Positions 43,501-51,481 of a stretch of 64,000 nt of DNA are shown here, piece after piece. The DNA lies in contig CAWAGP010000001.1 of assembly GCA_963781705.1 (NCBI GenBank), positions 744,001 to 808,000 on the forward strand, in the 5' to 3' direction. The translations under genes and the position numbers were made by a program. The notes beneath the pieces were generated by a model. That model was not told the origin of the DNA. It worked only from the letters and a program-made list of their open reading frames with translations, and ran no database searches. How positions within the stretch are numbered: the stretch's first letter is position 1; each line of letters starts with the position of its first letter. The stretch is from JALYGJ01 sp963781705 (GTDB lineage: Bacteria; Chloroflexota; Limnocylindria; Limnocylindrales; CSP1-4).

Positions 43501-43926
43501 GATTTCATTGCCGTGGGCGGTGGCGGCTGGGACTGGTTCGCGGTCAACCTCGACGACGGCACGGACCTGACGCTGTCGCTGGTGCGTGCCGCCGACGGCT
43601 CGTATCCACTCGTCTACGGCACGCTCGTGCAGGCCGACGGGAGCGTCGAGCACCTTGCCCAGGATGCCTTCACGGTGACGCCGACCGGGACGTGGACGAG
43701 CCCGCACAGCGGGGCCATTTACCCGTCTGGATGGCACATCGACATACCCGGCCAGCAGTTGGCCGTTGACCTGGCGCCGACCGTCGCCGACCAGGAACTC
43801 GATACGCGCGCGACGACCGGCGTCGTCTACTGGGAAGGGTCGCAGACCGTCTCAGCCACGCGTGCCGGCCAACCGCTGGGCGGCCAGGCGTATGTCGAGC
43901 TGACCGGCTACGCGCCGGGAACCTAG
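40522..43926 (+). CDS. MMPL/RND exporter fused to a lipobox-bearing AttH/CrtC-like domain
   Basis: 1134 codons. Residues 1 to about 757 form a complete MMPL transporter: two repeats of six helices, large extracytoplasmic loops after TM1 and TM7, GLGLGVDYALLLTSRFREEL in the first repeat and FGLSMDYEVFLLSRMKEA in the second. Residues 758-774 then make a classic lipoprotein signal (RRILPPLAAALLVLGC), and about 355 residues follow of an AttH/carotenoid 1,2-hydratase (lipocalin-like) domain with DRLTEWWYYTGHLRAQDGR, FDHQWGDF and WDWFAVNLDDGTDL. A TTG at 42793 could start a separate lipoprotein from the same frame. GTG start at 40522. The substrate may be a lipid. Confidence 0.82.
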   Translation: MNVFYRLGLFAARHRYAVVATWGLLLLGALPFAPQLPGALRSGGFSLDDLEASRTRLLLQDQLGVPPSAMVIVIQSQTEARAGDAAFNQGVARVLANVPGADHVTGLITHFTNPRQVSADRRTVYEVVALDLAPDDSPAALAPVEQAVTQAPGLNVYLAGGPAFYGDIQVLSETDLRRSEFISLPLAALALLLVFGSVVAAGVPIVVGGSAVVIALGVLFFIAQLTPLSIFVLNLATLLGLGLGVDYALLLTSRFREELRQRNGGWTAAGAIDQDAINEAVAATVGTAGRAVFFSGLTVLLGLAGLVLFEFMVLRSVGIAGAAVVGVAVSAAVTLLPAGLALLGPGVDAMPVHLRERLARRVGLPIGAADPNREGAWGRLARRVMARPLLFFIPTLTVLILLGTPFLHVHFDAPDASILPPTVPSRAAYDLLVENFGEGDFAPITLAITTPGPVTSAQNVGALYDYSRRIAADPRVTRVEGLVNVDPRLSRAQYQLLLGAPGGPADRFVANVLAATTNGNLTAFTVYTPYGPNRAEAQALVADLRNPSSAVAPPPGLSVLVGGGAAEVGDVVQRIATDFPRSAAFILLATYLVLLVLLRSVVLPAKALIVNALSITASFGALVWIFQDGNLSALLGFQPLGFVETTLPVILFCVLFGLSMDYEVFLLSRMKEAYDLTGDNREAVVRGMERSGRIVSSAALIVVVVAGSFAFADIVLIKALGLGVAIAVALDATLVRALLVPSAMRLLGKVNWWLPNRLRRILPPLAAALLVLGCSTGGRILSNPLPPTPSLPTAAPAASRLPDPQPIRLPNDGLPHDRLTEWWYYTGHLRAQDGRNFGFEFVIFRAERGWFPVSWASHLALTDEQGDRFMYDQRSEIGPQVYVNTPVNGYLFDLTGSDDAGVPDLAAAPWQMSSGGGGDASLSAQAADFGLNLTLQATRATPVLHDGDGWVDFGPAGGSYYYSWPRMAASGTLDLGGQQFAVAGSAWFDHQWGDFIAVGGGGWDWFAVNLDDGTDLTLSLVRAADGSYPLVYGTLVQADGSVEHLAQDAFTVTPTGTWTSPHSGAIYPSGWHIDIPGQQLAVDLAPTVADQELDTRATTGVVYWEGSQTVSATRAGQPLGGQAYVELTGYAPGT

Positions 43927-44294
43927 CGCAGCACCACCAGGCTGAGTAGCAGCAGCGCCAGCACGATAGCGGTCACCGCGACGTAGAACCAGTCGCGCTC
44001 GGCAGCGAAGCCGGCGATCGACACGGCCACGCGCAAGACCGGCGTGCCGATGAGTACCAGCAGGCCGAGTTGGGTTACCGCCAGTGGCTGCAGCACGCCC
44101 AGCCGCGGCAGCAGCCCGGAAAAGTCGGTCATGTCCGTAGCGGCCGGCGCGCTGCCCAGCAGCGCGCCGTTCCAGCCCACCACGAACGAGGCGCCAAAAC
44201 CGGCCGCGACCAGCAGCGCGCTGATGACGACGCCGACCACCAGCACGATGCTCATGCCTCGCTCGAGCCGCTCGTCGGTTGGCCGCTGGCTCAT
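43923..44294 (-). CDS. DUF1634 membrane protein
   Basis: 123 residues, three helices (about 14-38, 70-92, 99-121). DUF1634 proteins occur next to TauE/SafE permeases and may act as their small subunit. Here the ATG overlaps the TauE stop as ATGA. The stop overlaps the convergent transporter gene stop by 4 nt. Confidence 0.8.
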   Translation of the reverse strand: MSQRPTDERLERGMSIVLVVGVVISALLVAAGFGASFVVGWNGALLGSAPAATDMTDFSGLLPRLGVLQPLAVTQLGLLVLIGTPVLRVAVSIAGFAAERDWFYVAVTAIVLALLLLSLVVLR

Positions 44295-45127
44295 ACGTTG
44301 ATCCCCAGGCCGCGCAGCAGCGTTTCGAGGGCAATGATCAGCAGGACCGGGATGAACACGATGCGCACGTGGCGGTTGGTCAGCCGCGGCAGCAGGCGCG
44401 CCCCGAGTACCGCTCCGAGCAGGATGCCGAGGGTCACCGGCGCCGTCAGGCGAGCGTCGACGTAGCCCCGCGCCACGTAGATGCCCACCGAGGCGGCCGC
44501 GGTTACGCCGATCATGAAGTTGCTGGTGGCCGAGCTGACTTTCATCGGCAGGCGCATCAGGCCGTCCATGGCAAGCACCTTGAGCGCGCCGCTGCCGATG
44601 CCCAGCAGCCCGGAGATCACGCCGGCGGCGATCATGACCAGGAAGCCCGGCGCGACGGCGGTCGGGGTGTACTCGACTTCGCGGCGCAGGCGGAGGCTGT
44701 AGTAGCGGCCGGACAGCCGCCACCGATCAGGGCCCGGCGGCGGCTCCGCGCCAGGTTCATCGGACAACCGCAGAAGCTGCATCGCGGCCGACAGGAGCAG
44801 CACCACGCCCAGCGTCACCAGCAGCAATTGTGTCGGCACGTCCGAGGTGATCAGGGCGCCGATGATCGCGCCCGCCACCGTCGCGATCTGGAGCAGCATG
44901 CCGACGCGTACGTTCGCCCAGCCGTCGCGCAGGAAGGCCACCGCCGCGCCCGAGCTGGTGGCAATCACCGACACGATGCTGGCGCCGGCGGCAACGTGGA
45001 TATCGAAGCCCATGACCACGGTCAGGACCGGCACGATGATCAGGCCGCCGCCCACGCCGCCGAGAGCGCCGAGCACGCCCGCGGCGAGGCTGATGACGAA
45101 CAGCAGGGCGTCCGACGACGCCGTCAT
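44291..45127 (-). CDS. TauE/SafE-family sulfite/organosulfonate exporter
   Basis: 278 residues, eight hydrophobic helices in two repeats, with GALGGVGGGLIIVPVL in the first and GLLGIGSGALKVLAM in the second, the inverted Gly-rich motifs of TauE. A charged loop (GRYYSLRLRREVEYTPTAVA) separates the halves. Transports sulfite, sulfoacetate or a related anion. Coupled to DUF1634 downstream; shares one base with the SDR stop (TGATG). Confidence 0.85.
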   Translation of the reverse strand: MTASSDALLFVISLAAGVLGALGGVGGGLIIVPVLTVVMGFDIHVAAGASIVSVIATSSGAAVAFLRDGWANVRVGMLLQIATVAGAIIGALITSDVPTQLLLVTLGVVLLLSAAMQLLRLSDEPGAEPPPGPDRWRLSGRYYSLRLRREVEYTPTAVAPGFLVMIAAGVISGLLGIGSGALKVLAMDGLMRLPMKVSSATSNFMIGVTAAASVGIYVARGYVDARLTAPVTLGILLGAVLGARLLPRLTNRHVRIVFIPVLLIIALETLLRGLGINV

Positions 45128-45954
45128 CAGCCGGTGATCAGTTCGCCACCGTCGATACCGATGACGTTGCCGGTCATCCAGCCCGTGCCGTCGCCGGACA
45201 GCGTCACGATCGCGCGCGCAACGTCATCGACGGTCGTCATGCGGCCCATCGGGTTGCTCTCAGTGGCGTACTTGATGAGCGCGTCGTGCTCGGGGATCTG
45301 CATCAACGCCGGCGTCCTGGTGACGCCCGCGCGTATCGCGTTCACGGTCACGCCCGCGCCCAGTCGCGCGAACTCCATCGCCAGCTGGCGGCAGTGCGAC
45401 TCCAGCGCGCTCTTGGCCGCGCTGACCGCGCCGTAGCTGGCGACGGCGCGCGTGGAGCCCTCGCTGGTCATCGCGTAGATCTTCGAGCCGTCGCCGAACA
45501 TTCCCGCGCGCCAGACGTCCTGGGCCCAGTAGACGAGGCTGTGGGCCATCACGTCGAGAGTCATGTCCATGTTCCTGCGACTGATTGCTTCCGACGCATC
45601 GGCCGCCAGAAAGGGCTTGAGCGTGCCGAAGGCAAGCGAATGGAGCATCACTCGCACGTACGGCCGCGCACCTGTCGCGCGCTCTGCGGCGAGGGCAGTC
45701 GATAGCTCGCCGATCACCCGCGCGCGCTGCTCGTCGTCGGCGGCGTTGATGTTGAAATACAGCGCGTTACGTCCGAGCGCGGCGATGCGGTCTCGTATGG
45801 ACTCGACGCGCGCCATGCCCGCCCGGCGATCGAGATGCACGCCGCAGATGTCGTATCCGTCGGCGGCAAGGGCAAGCGCCGTCGCTTCGCCAAAGCCGCT
45901 GCTGGCGCCCAGGATGAGTGCCCAGCGGGGGTGGTCGGTCGCAGCGTCGGCCAT
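45127..45954 (-). CDS. short-chain dehydrogenase/reductase, FabI/FabL-like
   Basis: 275 residues, NAD(P)-binding GASSGFG at the N-terminus, and catalytic Tyr and Lys in YGAVSAAK, a Y-x6-K spacing as in enoyl-ACP reductases rather than the Y-x3-K of classical SDRs. IRAGVTRTPALMQIPEH and GIDGGELITG at the end fit a FabL-like reductase. Two ATGs abut at 45957 and 45954; the second is 7 nt from the TAGACT box and is chosen. Could reduce enoyl-thioesters, but another SDR role is possible. Confidence 0.8.
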   Translation of the reverse strand: MADAATDHPRWALILGASSGFGEATALALAADGYDICGVHLDRRAGMARVESIRDRIAALGRNALYFNINAADDEQRARVIGELSTALAAERATGARPYVRVMLHSLAFGTLKPFLAADASEAISRRNMDMTLDVMAHSLVYWAQDVWRAGMFGDGSKIYAMTSEGSTRAVASYGAVSAAKSALESHCRQLAMEFARLGAGVTVNAIRAGVTRTPALMQIPEHDALIKYATESNPMGRMTTVDDVARAIVTLSGDGTGWMTGNVIGIDGGELITG

Positions 45955-45961
45955 CATGGCG

Positions 45962-45967
45962 AGTCTA
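45962..45967 (-). promoter_or_regulatory. -10 box of the SDR-TauE-DUF1634 unit
   Basis: TAGACT on the minus strand, 7 nt before the ATG at 45954; divergent from the PIG-L box 10 bp away. Confidence 0.5.
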
Positions 45968-45977
45968 GCGTCCGCCT

Positions 45978-45983
45978 TATCAT
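45978..45983 (+). promoter_or_regulatory. -10 box of the PIG-L gene
   Basis: TATCAT, 8 nt before the GTG at 45992. Confidence 0.45.
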
Positions 45984-45991
45984 CGGTTGTC

Positions 45992-46858
45992 GTGACTGAA
46001 CGATTGACGCTGATGACGGTCCATGCCCACCCGGACGACGAGACCATCGCGACCGGAGGCGTGATGGCGCGCTACGCTGCGGAGGGCGTCCGCGTGGTGT
46101 GCGTCACATGCACCGGCGGCGAGCACGGCGAGATCGTGGTGCCCGAGCTTGACACGGCCGAGAACCACGCTCGGCTGGGCGAGATACGGCGCGTCGAGCT
46201 GGCCCGGGCGCTGGAAAAGCTGGGCCGGATCGAGCAACGCTACCTGGGCTACGTCGACTCGGGCATGATGGGCACGCCCGAGAACGATGCGCCGGCGAGC
46301 TTCTGGCAGGCGGACTTCGACGATGCGGTCGAGCGGCTGTTGGGCCTGGTCAATGAATTCGCGCCGCAGGTGATGGTCAGCTACAACGACTTCGGGAACT
46401 ACGGGCACCCCGACCACATTCGTGCCGCGCTCATCACCAAGGCCGCCTTCGAACGCGCCGCCGACCGGCCCCACGCGCCGGTGAAGCTGTACGAGACGGC
46501 GAGCGGCAACCGGCGCCGCGACGACGTCATGGCGCGTGCGCAGCAGCGTGGCGTCAAGCCCTGGTGGGCACCGTCGGCCGACGAGTCGGAAGAGGTGCGC
46601 GTGGCGCGCGAGGAGCACCAGCGCAAGATGGCCGCGGCGCAGGGCCCGGTCACCACGATCGTCGACGTGCGGCCGTACATCGGCGCGAAGTACGCCGCGC
46701 TGGGCGAGCACGTCACGCAGTTGCCGCGCGACGGTTTCTTCCTGGCGCTGACCGAGGACGATTGGCGCGAACTGATGCCGGACGAGGAATTGACGCTGCG
46801 CGTGTCACGGCGCGGCGTGCGCCTGCCCGAGGACGATCTCTTCGCCGGGTTGCGCTGA
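45992..46858 (+). CDS. PIG-L family hydrolase, Mca-like (mycothiol S-conjugate amidase type)
   Basis: 288 residues. Zinc-binding AHPDDE at residues 11-16 and YGHPDHIRAA later provide the His/Asp ligands; VTCTGGEHGEIV is close to Mca and MshB. TERLTLMTVHAHPDDET is the classic Mca N-terminus, which supports the GTG start. Mca cleaves thiol conjugates of mycothiol; whether this organism makes mycothiol is not shown here, and an N-acetylglucosaminyl deacetylase is an alternative. Confidence 0.85.
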   Translation: MTERLTLMTVHAHPDDETIATGGVMARYAAEGVRVVCVTCTGGEHGEIVVPELDTAENHARLGEIRRVELARALEKLGRIEQRYLGYVDSGMMGTPENDAPASFWQADFDDAVERLLGLVNEFAPQVMVSYNDFGNYGHPDHIRAALITKAAFERAADRPHAPVKLYETASGNRRRDDVMARAQQRGVKPWWAPSADESEEVRVAREEHQRKMAAAQGPVTTIVDVRPYIGAKYAALGEHVTQLPRDGFFLALTEDDWRELMPDEELTLRVSRRGVRLPEDDLFAGLR

Positions 46859-46870
46859 GCGCGGAGAATC

Positions 46871-46949
46871 TGGCGGACCCGACCGGATTCGAACCGGCGA
46901 TCTCCAGCGTGACAGGCTGGCATGTTTGGCCGCTACACCACGGGTCCGC
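46871..46949 (-). tRNA. tRNA-Asp (GTC), CCA encoded
   Basis: A full cloverleaf on the minus strand: acceptor GCGGACC paired with GGTCCGC, anticodon stem CCAGC/GCTGG with loop CTGTCAC giving anticodon GTC, T-arm CCGG/TTCGAAT/CCGG, and a genomically encoded CCA. Lies between the PIG-L and threonine aldolase genes. Confidence 0.95.
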
Positions 46950-47021
46950 GCGGAGCGCTGAGGATAGCAGCAACGTTTGGCGCACTCGGTGGCGCGATCC
47001 GGGCGAAGCGGTGCTCGCCCG

Positions 47022-47027
47022 TATACT
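47022..47027 (+). promoter_or_regulatory. -10 box of the threonine aldolase gene
   Basis: TATACT, 11 nt before the ATG at 47039. Confidence 0.5.
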
Positions 47028-47038
47028 CGGTTTCCGCC

Positions 47039-48148
47039 ATGACCGACCAACGGATCGACCTGCGCTCCGACACCGTCACCCACCCGTCACCCGAGATGCG
47101 GCGGGCGATGGCCGATGCCGAGTTGGGCGACGACGTGTTCGGCGACGACCCCACGGTGAACGCCCTGGAAGCGCGCGCGGCAGAGATGACGGGCAAGGAA
47201 GCGGCGCTGTTCGTCGCCAGCGGCACGATGGGCAACCTGGTCAGCCTGATGGCGCAGGTTCCGCGCGGCGGCGAGATCATCGCCGGTGAAGGCACGCACT
47301 CCTTCGCCCACGAAGCAGCCAATTTCGCGGTGGTGGTGGGTGCCTCGATGCGGCTGCTGCCGTGGAACGCTGACGGTCGCATGGACATGGGATCGATCAC
47401 GCGCGCCTTCCGCGACCCGCACGACGTGCATGACCCGATCACCGCGCTCGTCGTCATCGAGAACACTCACGCCGATTCGATGGCGCAGCCGCTGCCGGCC
47501 GACTACGTCAACGAGGTCGGCGCCGTCGCGCGCGGCGGCGGCGTGCCGCTCCACGTCGACGGCGCGCGCATCTTCAATGCCTCGGTCGCGCTTGGTACGC
47601 CGGTCAGCGACCTGCTCGCCGCCGCCGACTCGGCCAGCTTCTGCCTGTCGAAGGGCCTCGCCTGCCCGGTCGGCTCGGTGGTCGTCGGCTCGCGCGAGTT
47701 CGTCTGGCGCGCACGGCGGGCACGCAAGCTGATCGGCGGCGGGATGCGCCAGGTGGGCGTACTCGCGGCGGCCGGCCTCATCGCGCTGCGCGACGGGCCG
47801 GCAGGCATGATCGAACGGCTGGCCGACGACCATGCGAACGCGCGCCGGTTGGCCGAAGGCCTGGCCGGTCTGCCCGGCATCGTCGGCCTCGATCCGGCCC
47901 GTGCGCGCACCAATTTCGTCTTCTTCGAGCTGAGCCGGCCCGAGCTGCGCATGCCGTTTCTCGATGCGCTCGCCGGCGAAGGCGTGCTGATGATCGACTA
48001 CCCCGGCAGTATGCGCATCCGGGCGGTTACGCACTATGGCATCGACGTCGGCGACGTGGACCGGGCGATCGTGGCCACACGGCGGGCATTGGCCGCCGTG
48101 GCCCTGGCACCGGCGCCAGCCACGCCGGTCGGCATTGCGTCAACCTGA
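47039..48148 (+). CDS. ltaE: low-specificity L-threonine aldolase
   Basis: PLP-dependent cleavage of threonine to glycine and acetaldehyde. 369 residues. IDLRSDTVTHPSPEMRRAMA opens the protein as in all LtaE; PLP Lys in FCLSKGLACPVGSVV; VDGARIFNASVALG holds the PLP-ring Asp. The C-terminal about 20 residues are an Ala/Pro tail. 18 nt before the DUF885 gene. Confidence 0.93.
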   Translation: MTDQRIDLRSDTVTHPSPEMRRAMADAELGDDVFGDDPTVNALEARAAEMTGKEAALFVASGTMGNLVSLMAQVPRGGEIIAGEGTHSFAHEAANFAVVVGASMRLLPWNADGRMDMGSITRAFRDPHDVHDPITALVVIENTHADSMAQPLPADYVNEVGAVARGGGVPLHVDGARIFNASVALGTPVSDLLAAADSASFCLSKGLACPVGSVVVGSREFVWRARRARKLIGGGMRQVGVLAAAGLIALRDGPAGMIERLADDHANARRLAEGLAGLPGIVGLDPARARTNFVFFELSRPELRMPFLDALAGEGVLMIDYPGSMRIRAVTHYGIDVGDVDRAIVATRRALAAVALAPAPATPVGIAST

Positions 48149-48166
48149 AATGAGCCACCGACCGAA

Positions 48167-49846
48167 ATGAGCCCCGGCGAGACGGCTGACTCAGCCGGCC
48201 AGCCGGCCAACGAGAGCGAGCGTGCCCTCGATGCTCTGATTCATGCCCGCTTCGCGGCAGTGATGACCCGCTTCCCGGTGTTGGGAACGTACCTGGGCGT
48301 GGTCGATCACGACCATGAGCTGGCCGACGGCAGCGCCGCCGCGATTGCCGGAGACATCGAGGCTGCACGACGATATGTGCAGCAACTCGAGGCCATCGAG
48401 CCGGACCAGCTCTCGACCTACTGGCAGACCGAGCGCGAGGTCGCCCTCATGTCCACGCGCCGCCAGCTGTTCGACGACGACGTCTACCGCGTCTGGCAGC
48501 GGCGCGTCAATGCCAGCGACGAGATCGGCGACGGCATTTTCCTGCTCTTGGCGCGTGGGACGCGACCGCTCGCCGAGCGCCTCGATGCCATCGCCGCACG
48601 GCTCGAAGCGGCGCCGCGCCACATTGCCGAGCAACAGACCCGACTGGCCGGGGGGACGCCGGTTCGGCTGTGGAACGAGATGGAGCTCGATGCGGCCGGC
48701 TCACTGCCCTCGCTCTTCGACGAGGTCGTCGCGGCGGGCCGGACGGAGCTGGGCGACAGCCACCCGCTGGTCGGCAGACTCGACCGTGCCCGCGGCGCGG
48801 CGAATTCGGCACTGGATGATTACACGGCCTGGATAGGGACCCAGCTGGCGCGCGCCAACGATGACTTCGCGCTCGGCTCCGATGCGTATGACGACCTGAT
48901 CGGCCTGCGCGCGTTCGATGGACTGGACACCGACCAGATCCTCGAGATCGGCGAGCAGCAGCTGGCCGCCAACCACGCCAGTCGGCGCGCGGTGGCCGCC
49001 GAGATCGACCCCATGGCGACCGAACAGGAAGTCGTCGACCGCGTCAAGTCGGACCATCCGGCCGACTTCGATGCTGCGCTCGACGAATACCGCAAGGCCA
49101 TGTCAAAGGCACGCCAGTACGTCATCGACCATGGCCTCGCGACCATGCCCGCCGGCGAACAGATCTCGGTAATCGCGACGCCCGAATACCTGCGCCAGGT
49201 GCTGCCCTTCGCCGCCTACTTCAGCCCGCCCAAGTTCGAGGCCGGCAGGCCGCAGGGCTTGTACGTAGTCACGCCCTCGGTTGATGCCGATCCGGGCGCA
49301 ATGCGCGAACACAACCATGCCTCGATCTACAACACCAGCATCCACGAGGCGTACCCCGGGCACCACATGCAGCTGGCAGCGGCGAACCAGAATCCCAGCC
49401 TGGCCCGGCTGATGATCGATGCGCCCGAGTTCGTCGAGGGCTGGGCGATGTACTGCGAGCAGATGATGCGTGAGGAGGGCTTCGACACCGCACCGACGCA
49501 CCGCCTGATGATGTACACCGACGCCATCTGGCGAGCGTGCCGCATCATCCTCGACGTCAAGCTCCACCGCGGCCAGATCAGCGTTTCCGAGGCGACCGAC
49601 TTCCTGATCAAGGAGACCGGCTTCGAGCGCCCGCATGCTGCCGCGGAGGTCAACCGGTACACCTTCACGCCCACCTATCAGCTCAGCTACCTGCTGGGCA
49701 AGGTGCTGCTGCTCCGGTTGCGCGAGGATGAGCGCCGCCGGCTCGGCGAGCGGTTCAACCTCGGCCGCTTCCACGACGCCCTGCTGGGCGAGGGGAGCAT
49801 TCCCATCAGCCTGCAGCGACGGTTGCTCCAGGCACGCTACTACTGA
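48167..49846 (+). CDS. DUF885 family protein, putative zinc carboxypeptidase-like
   Basis: 559 residues. The C-terminal half has IHEAYPGHHMQLA, a HExxH-like zinc motif (H-E-A-Y-P-G-H-H), and EGWAMYCEQMMREEG, typical of DUF885 (M3-related peptidases). No signal peptide, so cytosolic. ATG 48167 is chosen; GAAATGAGCC is repeated at 48147-48156 and 48164-48173, and the first copy gives only a six-codon ORF. A peptidase role is inferred from the zinc motif. Confidence 0.85.
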   Translation: MSPGETADSAGQPANESERALDALIHARFAAVMTRFPVLGTYLGVVDHDHELADGSAAAIAGDIEAARRYVQQLEAIEPDQLSTYWQTEREVALMSTRRQLFDDDVYRVWQRRVNASDEIGDGIFLLLARGTRPLAERLDAIAARLEAAPRHIAEQQTRLAGGTPVRLWNEMELDAAGSLPSLFDEVVAAGRTELGDSHPLVGRLDRARGAANSALDDYTAWIGTQLARANDDFALGSDAYDDLIGLRAFDGLDTDQILEIGEQQLAANHASRRAVAAEIDPMATEQEVVDRVKSDHPADFDAALDEYRKAMSKARQYVIDHGLATMPAGEQISVIATPEYLRQVLPFAAYFSPPKFEAGRPQGLYVVTPSVDADPGAMREHNHASIYNTSIHEAYPGHHMQLAAANQNPSLARLMIDAPEFVEGWAMYCEQMMREEGFDTAPTHRLMMYTDAIWRACRIILDVKLHRGQISVSEATDFLIKETGFERPHAAAEVNRYTFTPTYQLSYLLGKVLLLRLREDERRRLGERFNLGRFHDALLGEGSIPISLQRRLLQARYY

Positions 49847-49864
49847 CGGACGGCGATTGACCGG

Positions 49865-50587
49865 ATGCAGCTGATCCCGAGCATCGACCTGAGCGCCGGC
49901 CGTTCGCGCCTGGTCTTCTGGCCGGGGGCCTCGACTGGCCGCGGCACGCCCACCGACCGGCCCGAGCAGATTGCCCGTCACTTCGTATCGCTCGGGGCGC
50001 CCTTGCTGCACCTGGTCGATCTGGACGGCGCTGCGCGCGGCGTGCCCGCCAATGTCACTGCCGTCACGGCCATCTCGCGTGAGGTCGCCGTGCCGCTGCA
50101 GCTTGCCGGCGGCGTCGACGGACCGGAGCAGATCGAGCTCGCCTTCGCCGCCGGCGCCACGCGCGTCGTGATCCCGGCATGGAGCGTGGCGGAGGACGCC
50201 GAGCGGCTGCGTGCCTGCGTGCGTGCCGCTGGAGACTGGCTCGCCGTCGGACTCGACGCGCGCAGCGAACGATTACGCGACTATCCGTGGCGCGGGCAGC
50301 CGCGCACCATGGCCGAGTTGATCGACCACTTCGCAGCGGAGGACGTACGACGCATGGTCATCTCACACTGGACGCCGGCAGAGCTGCCGGAGATCGCCGC
50401 GCTGGTGCGCGGCCATGACATCGAACTCGAACTGGCGGGCGGTGTAAGCGGGCCGGCGCTGCTATCGGTGGCCCGCGCTGCCGGCGCCGCGGCGGTGATC
50501 ATCGGCGAGCCGCTCTTCACCGGCGCCATCGATTACGTTGCCGCTGCTGCAGACATGGCCTCGCCGGCGATGGCAACCCATGGCTAA
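49865..50587 (+). CDS. HisA/HisF-family TIM-barrel isomerase, divergent
   Basis: 240 residues of the HisA fold. The first catalytic Asp is in LIPSIDLSAG and the second in VGLDARSERL; HLVDLDGA and LAGGVDGPEQIE match HisA. The loop TDISRDGT that marks most HisA after strand 6 is ISHWTPAE here. A working HisA with relaxed loop or a related isomerase are both possible. No other his gene is within the window. Overlaps the cyclophilin gene by 8 nt. Confidence 0.75.
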   Translation: MQLIPSIDLSAGRSRLVFWPGASTGRGTPTDRPEQIARHFVSLGAPLLHLVDLDGAARGVPANVTAVTAISREVAVPLQLAGGVDGPEQIELAFAAGATRVVIPAWSVAEDAERLRACVRAAGDWLAVGLDARSERLRDYPWRGQPRTMAELIDHFAAEDVRRMVISHWTPAELPEIAALVRGHDIELELAGGVSGPALLSVARAAGAAAVIIGEPLFTGAIDYVAAAADMASPAMATHG

Positions 50588-51383
50588 GCGCCGCAAGTCG
50601 CCGCAAATTTCGCGCGTCAACCAGGCCGGCGAGTATCGGCGCGGATTCTCGCGCCGCTCGACGGCGCCGCCCGCGCCGCGCAACAACCTGCCGTGGATCG
50701 CGGCCGGTGCCGTCGTGGTCATCGGCCTGATTGCCGTTGTCGCCTGGGCGGCCGGCTTCCTGTCGCTCGGTGCACAGGCAACGCCATCGCCCGAACAAAC
50801 GGCGGTCGTTACGCCCGGTCCGACCTTCGACCGGAGCCTGCTCCATCCGCCGGGTGCCACGCCGCTCGCCAGTCCACCGGCCGCACCGTCCGGCGACGGC
50901 ACGCAGGCGACCATCCAGACAGATCTGGGCAACATCGTCATCGAGCTATACACGAACTCCTCGCCGGTGGCCGCACAGAACTTCATCAACCTGGCCGATG
51001 CCGGCTTCTACAACGGACTCGACTTCCATCGCATCGTGCCCGGCTTCGTGATCCAGGGGGGCGACCCGAACGGCGACGGCAGCGGCGGCCCGGGATACAC
51101 CATCCCGGACGACCCGGTCGTGGGTGACTACGTGCGCGGCATCGTGGCCATGGCCCGGCCGGCGAACGCCGACGGCAGCATGATCCCCGACTCGCAGGGT
51201 TCGCAGTTCTTCATCTGCCTTGACGACCTGCGCAGCCAGCTCGCCAAGTCCGGTGGTTACTCGATCTTCGGCAACGTCGTGTCCGGCATGGACATGGTCG
51301 ACCAGATCGCCGCCGGACCGGCCAGCAGCCAGACGGCGCTCAACCCGGTGATCATGCGCACCGTGACCATCCAAGCTCCGTAG
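50580..51383 (+). CDS. membrane-anchored cyclophilin-type peptidyl-prolyl isomerase
   Basis: 267 residues. A basic cytoplasmic N-terminus (about 35 residues), one transmembrane helix (about 38-62), a Thr/Pro-rich linker, and a cyclophilin domain from about 110 to the end: FHRIVPGFVIQGGDPNGDG, and SQGSQFFICLDD, with the Arg and Phe of the active site. It should fold proteins outside the membrane. It starts within the last codons of the HisA-like gene. Confidence 0.9.
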   Translation: MAKRRKSPQISRVNQAGEYRRGFSRRSTAPPAPRNNLPWIAAGAVVVIGLIAVVAWAAGFLSLGAQATPSPEQTAVVTPGPTFDRSLLHPPGATPLASPPAAPSGDGTQATIQTDLGNIVIELYTNSSPVAAQNFINLADAGFYNGLDFHRIVPGFVIQGGDPNGDGSGGPGYTIPDDPVVGDYVRGIVAMARPANADGSMIPDSQGSQFFICLDDLRSQLAKSGGYSIFGNVVSGMDMVDQIAAGPASSQTALNPVIMRTVTIQAP

Positions 51384-51426
51384 GCGGGATTTCGACTGCC
51401 GACGAGAGACGTTACGGAATATTAAC

Positions 51427-51441
51427 TATGCACTCTGCATA
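51427..51441. promoter_or_regulatory. palindrome just upstream of the ncRNA promoter
   Basis: TATGCA and TGCATA arms around a 3-bp centre, 5 bp before the -35 of the ncRNA promoter. The TATGCAC half resembles the kamA palindrome. Confidence 0.4.
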
Positions 51442-51446
51442 ACCAC

Positions 51447-51475
51447 TTGAGGGCCTTGAAGGGGTCAGGTAGACT
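51447..51475 (+). promoter_or_regulatory. promoter of a non-coding RNA
   Basis: -35 TTGAGG (51447-51452), 17-nt spacer, -10 TAGACT (51470-51475). It directs transcription to the right, toward a strong terminator and against the convergent kinase gene. Confidence 0.65.
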
Positions 51476-51481
51476 TCCCGA

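Noticed and set aside
44279..45436. A 385-codon His/Ala/Arg-rich plus ORF
   Set aside because: Antisense to the TauE and SDR genes; the composition is that of the complementary strand.
48147..48173. Repeated GAAATGAGCC at the threonine aldolase/DUF885 junction as a regulatory element
   Set aside because: The first copy gives only a six-codon ORF and there is no second similar site; a short local duplication is enough to explain it.
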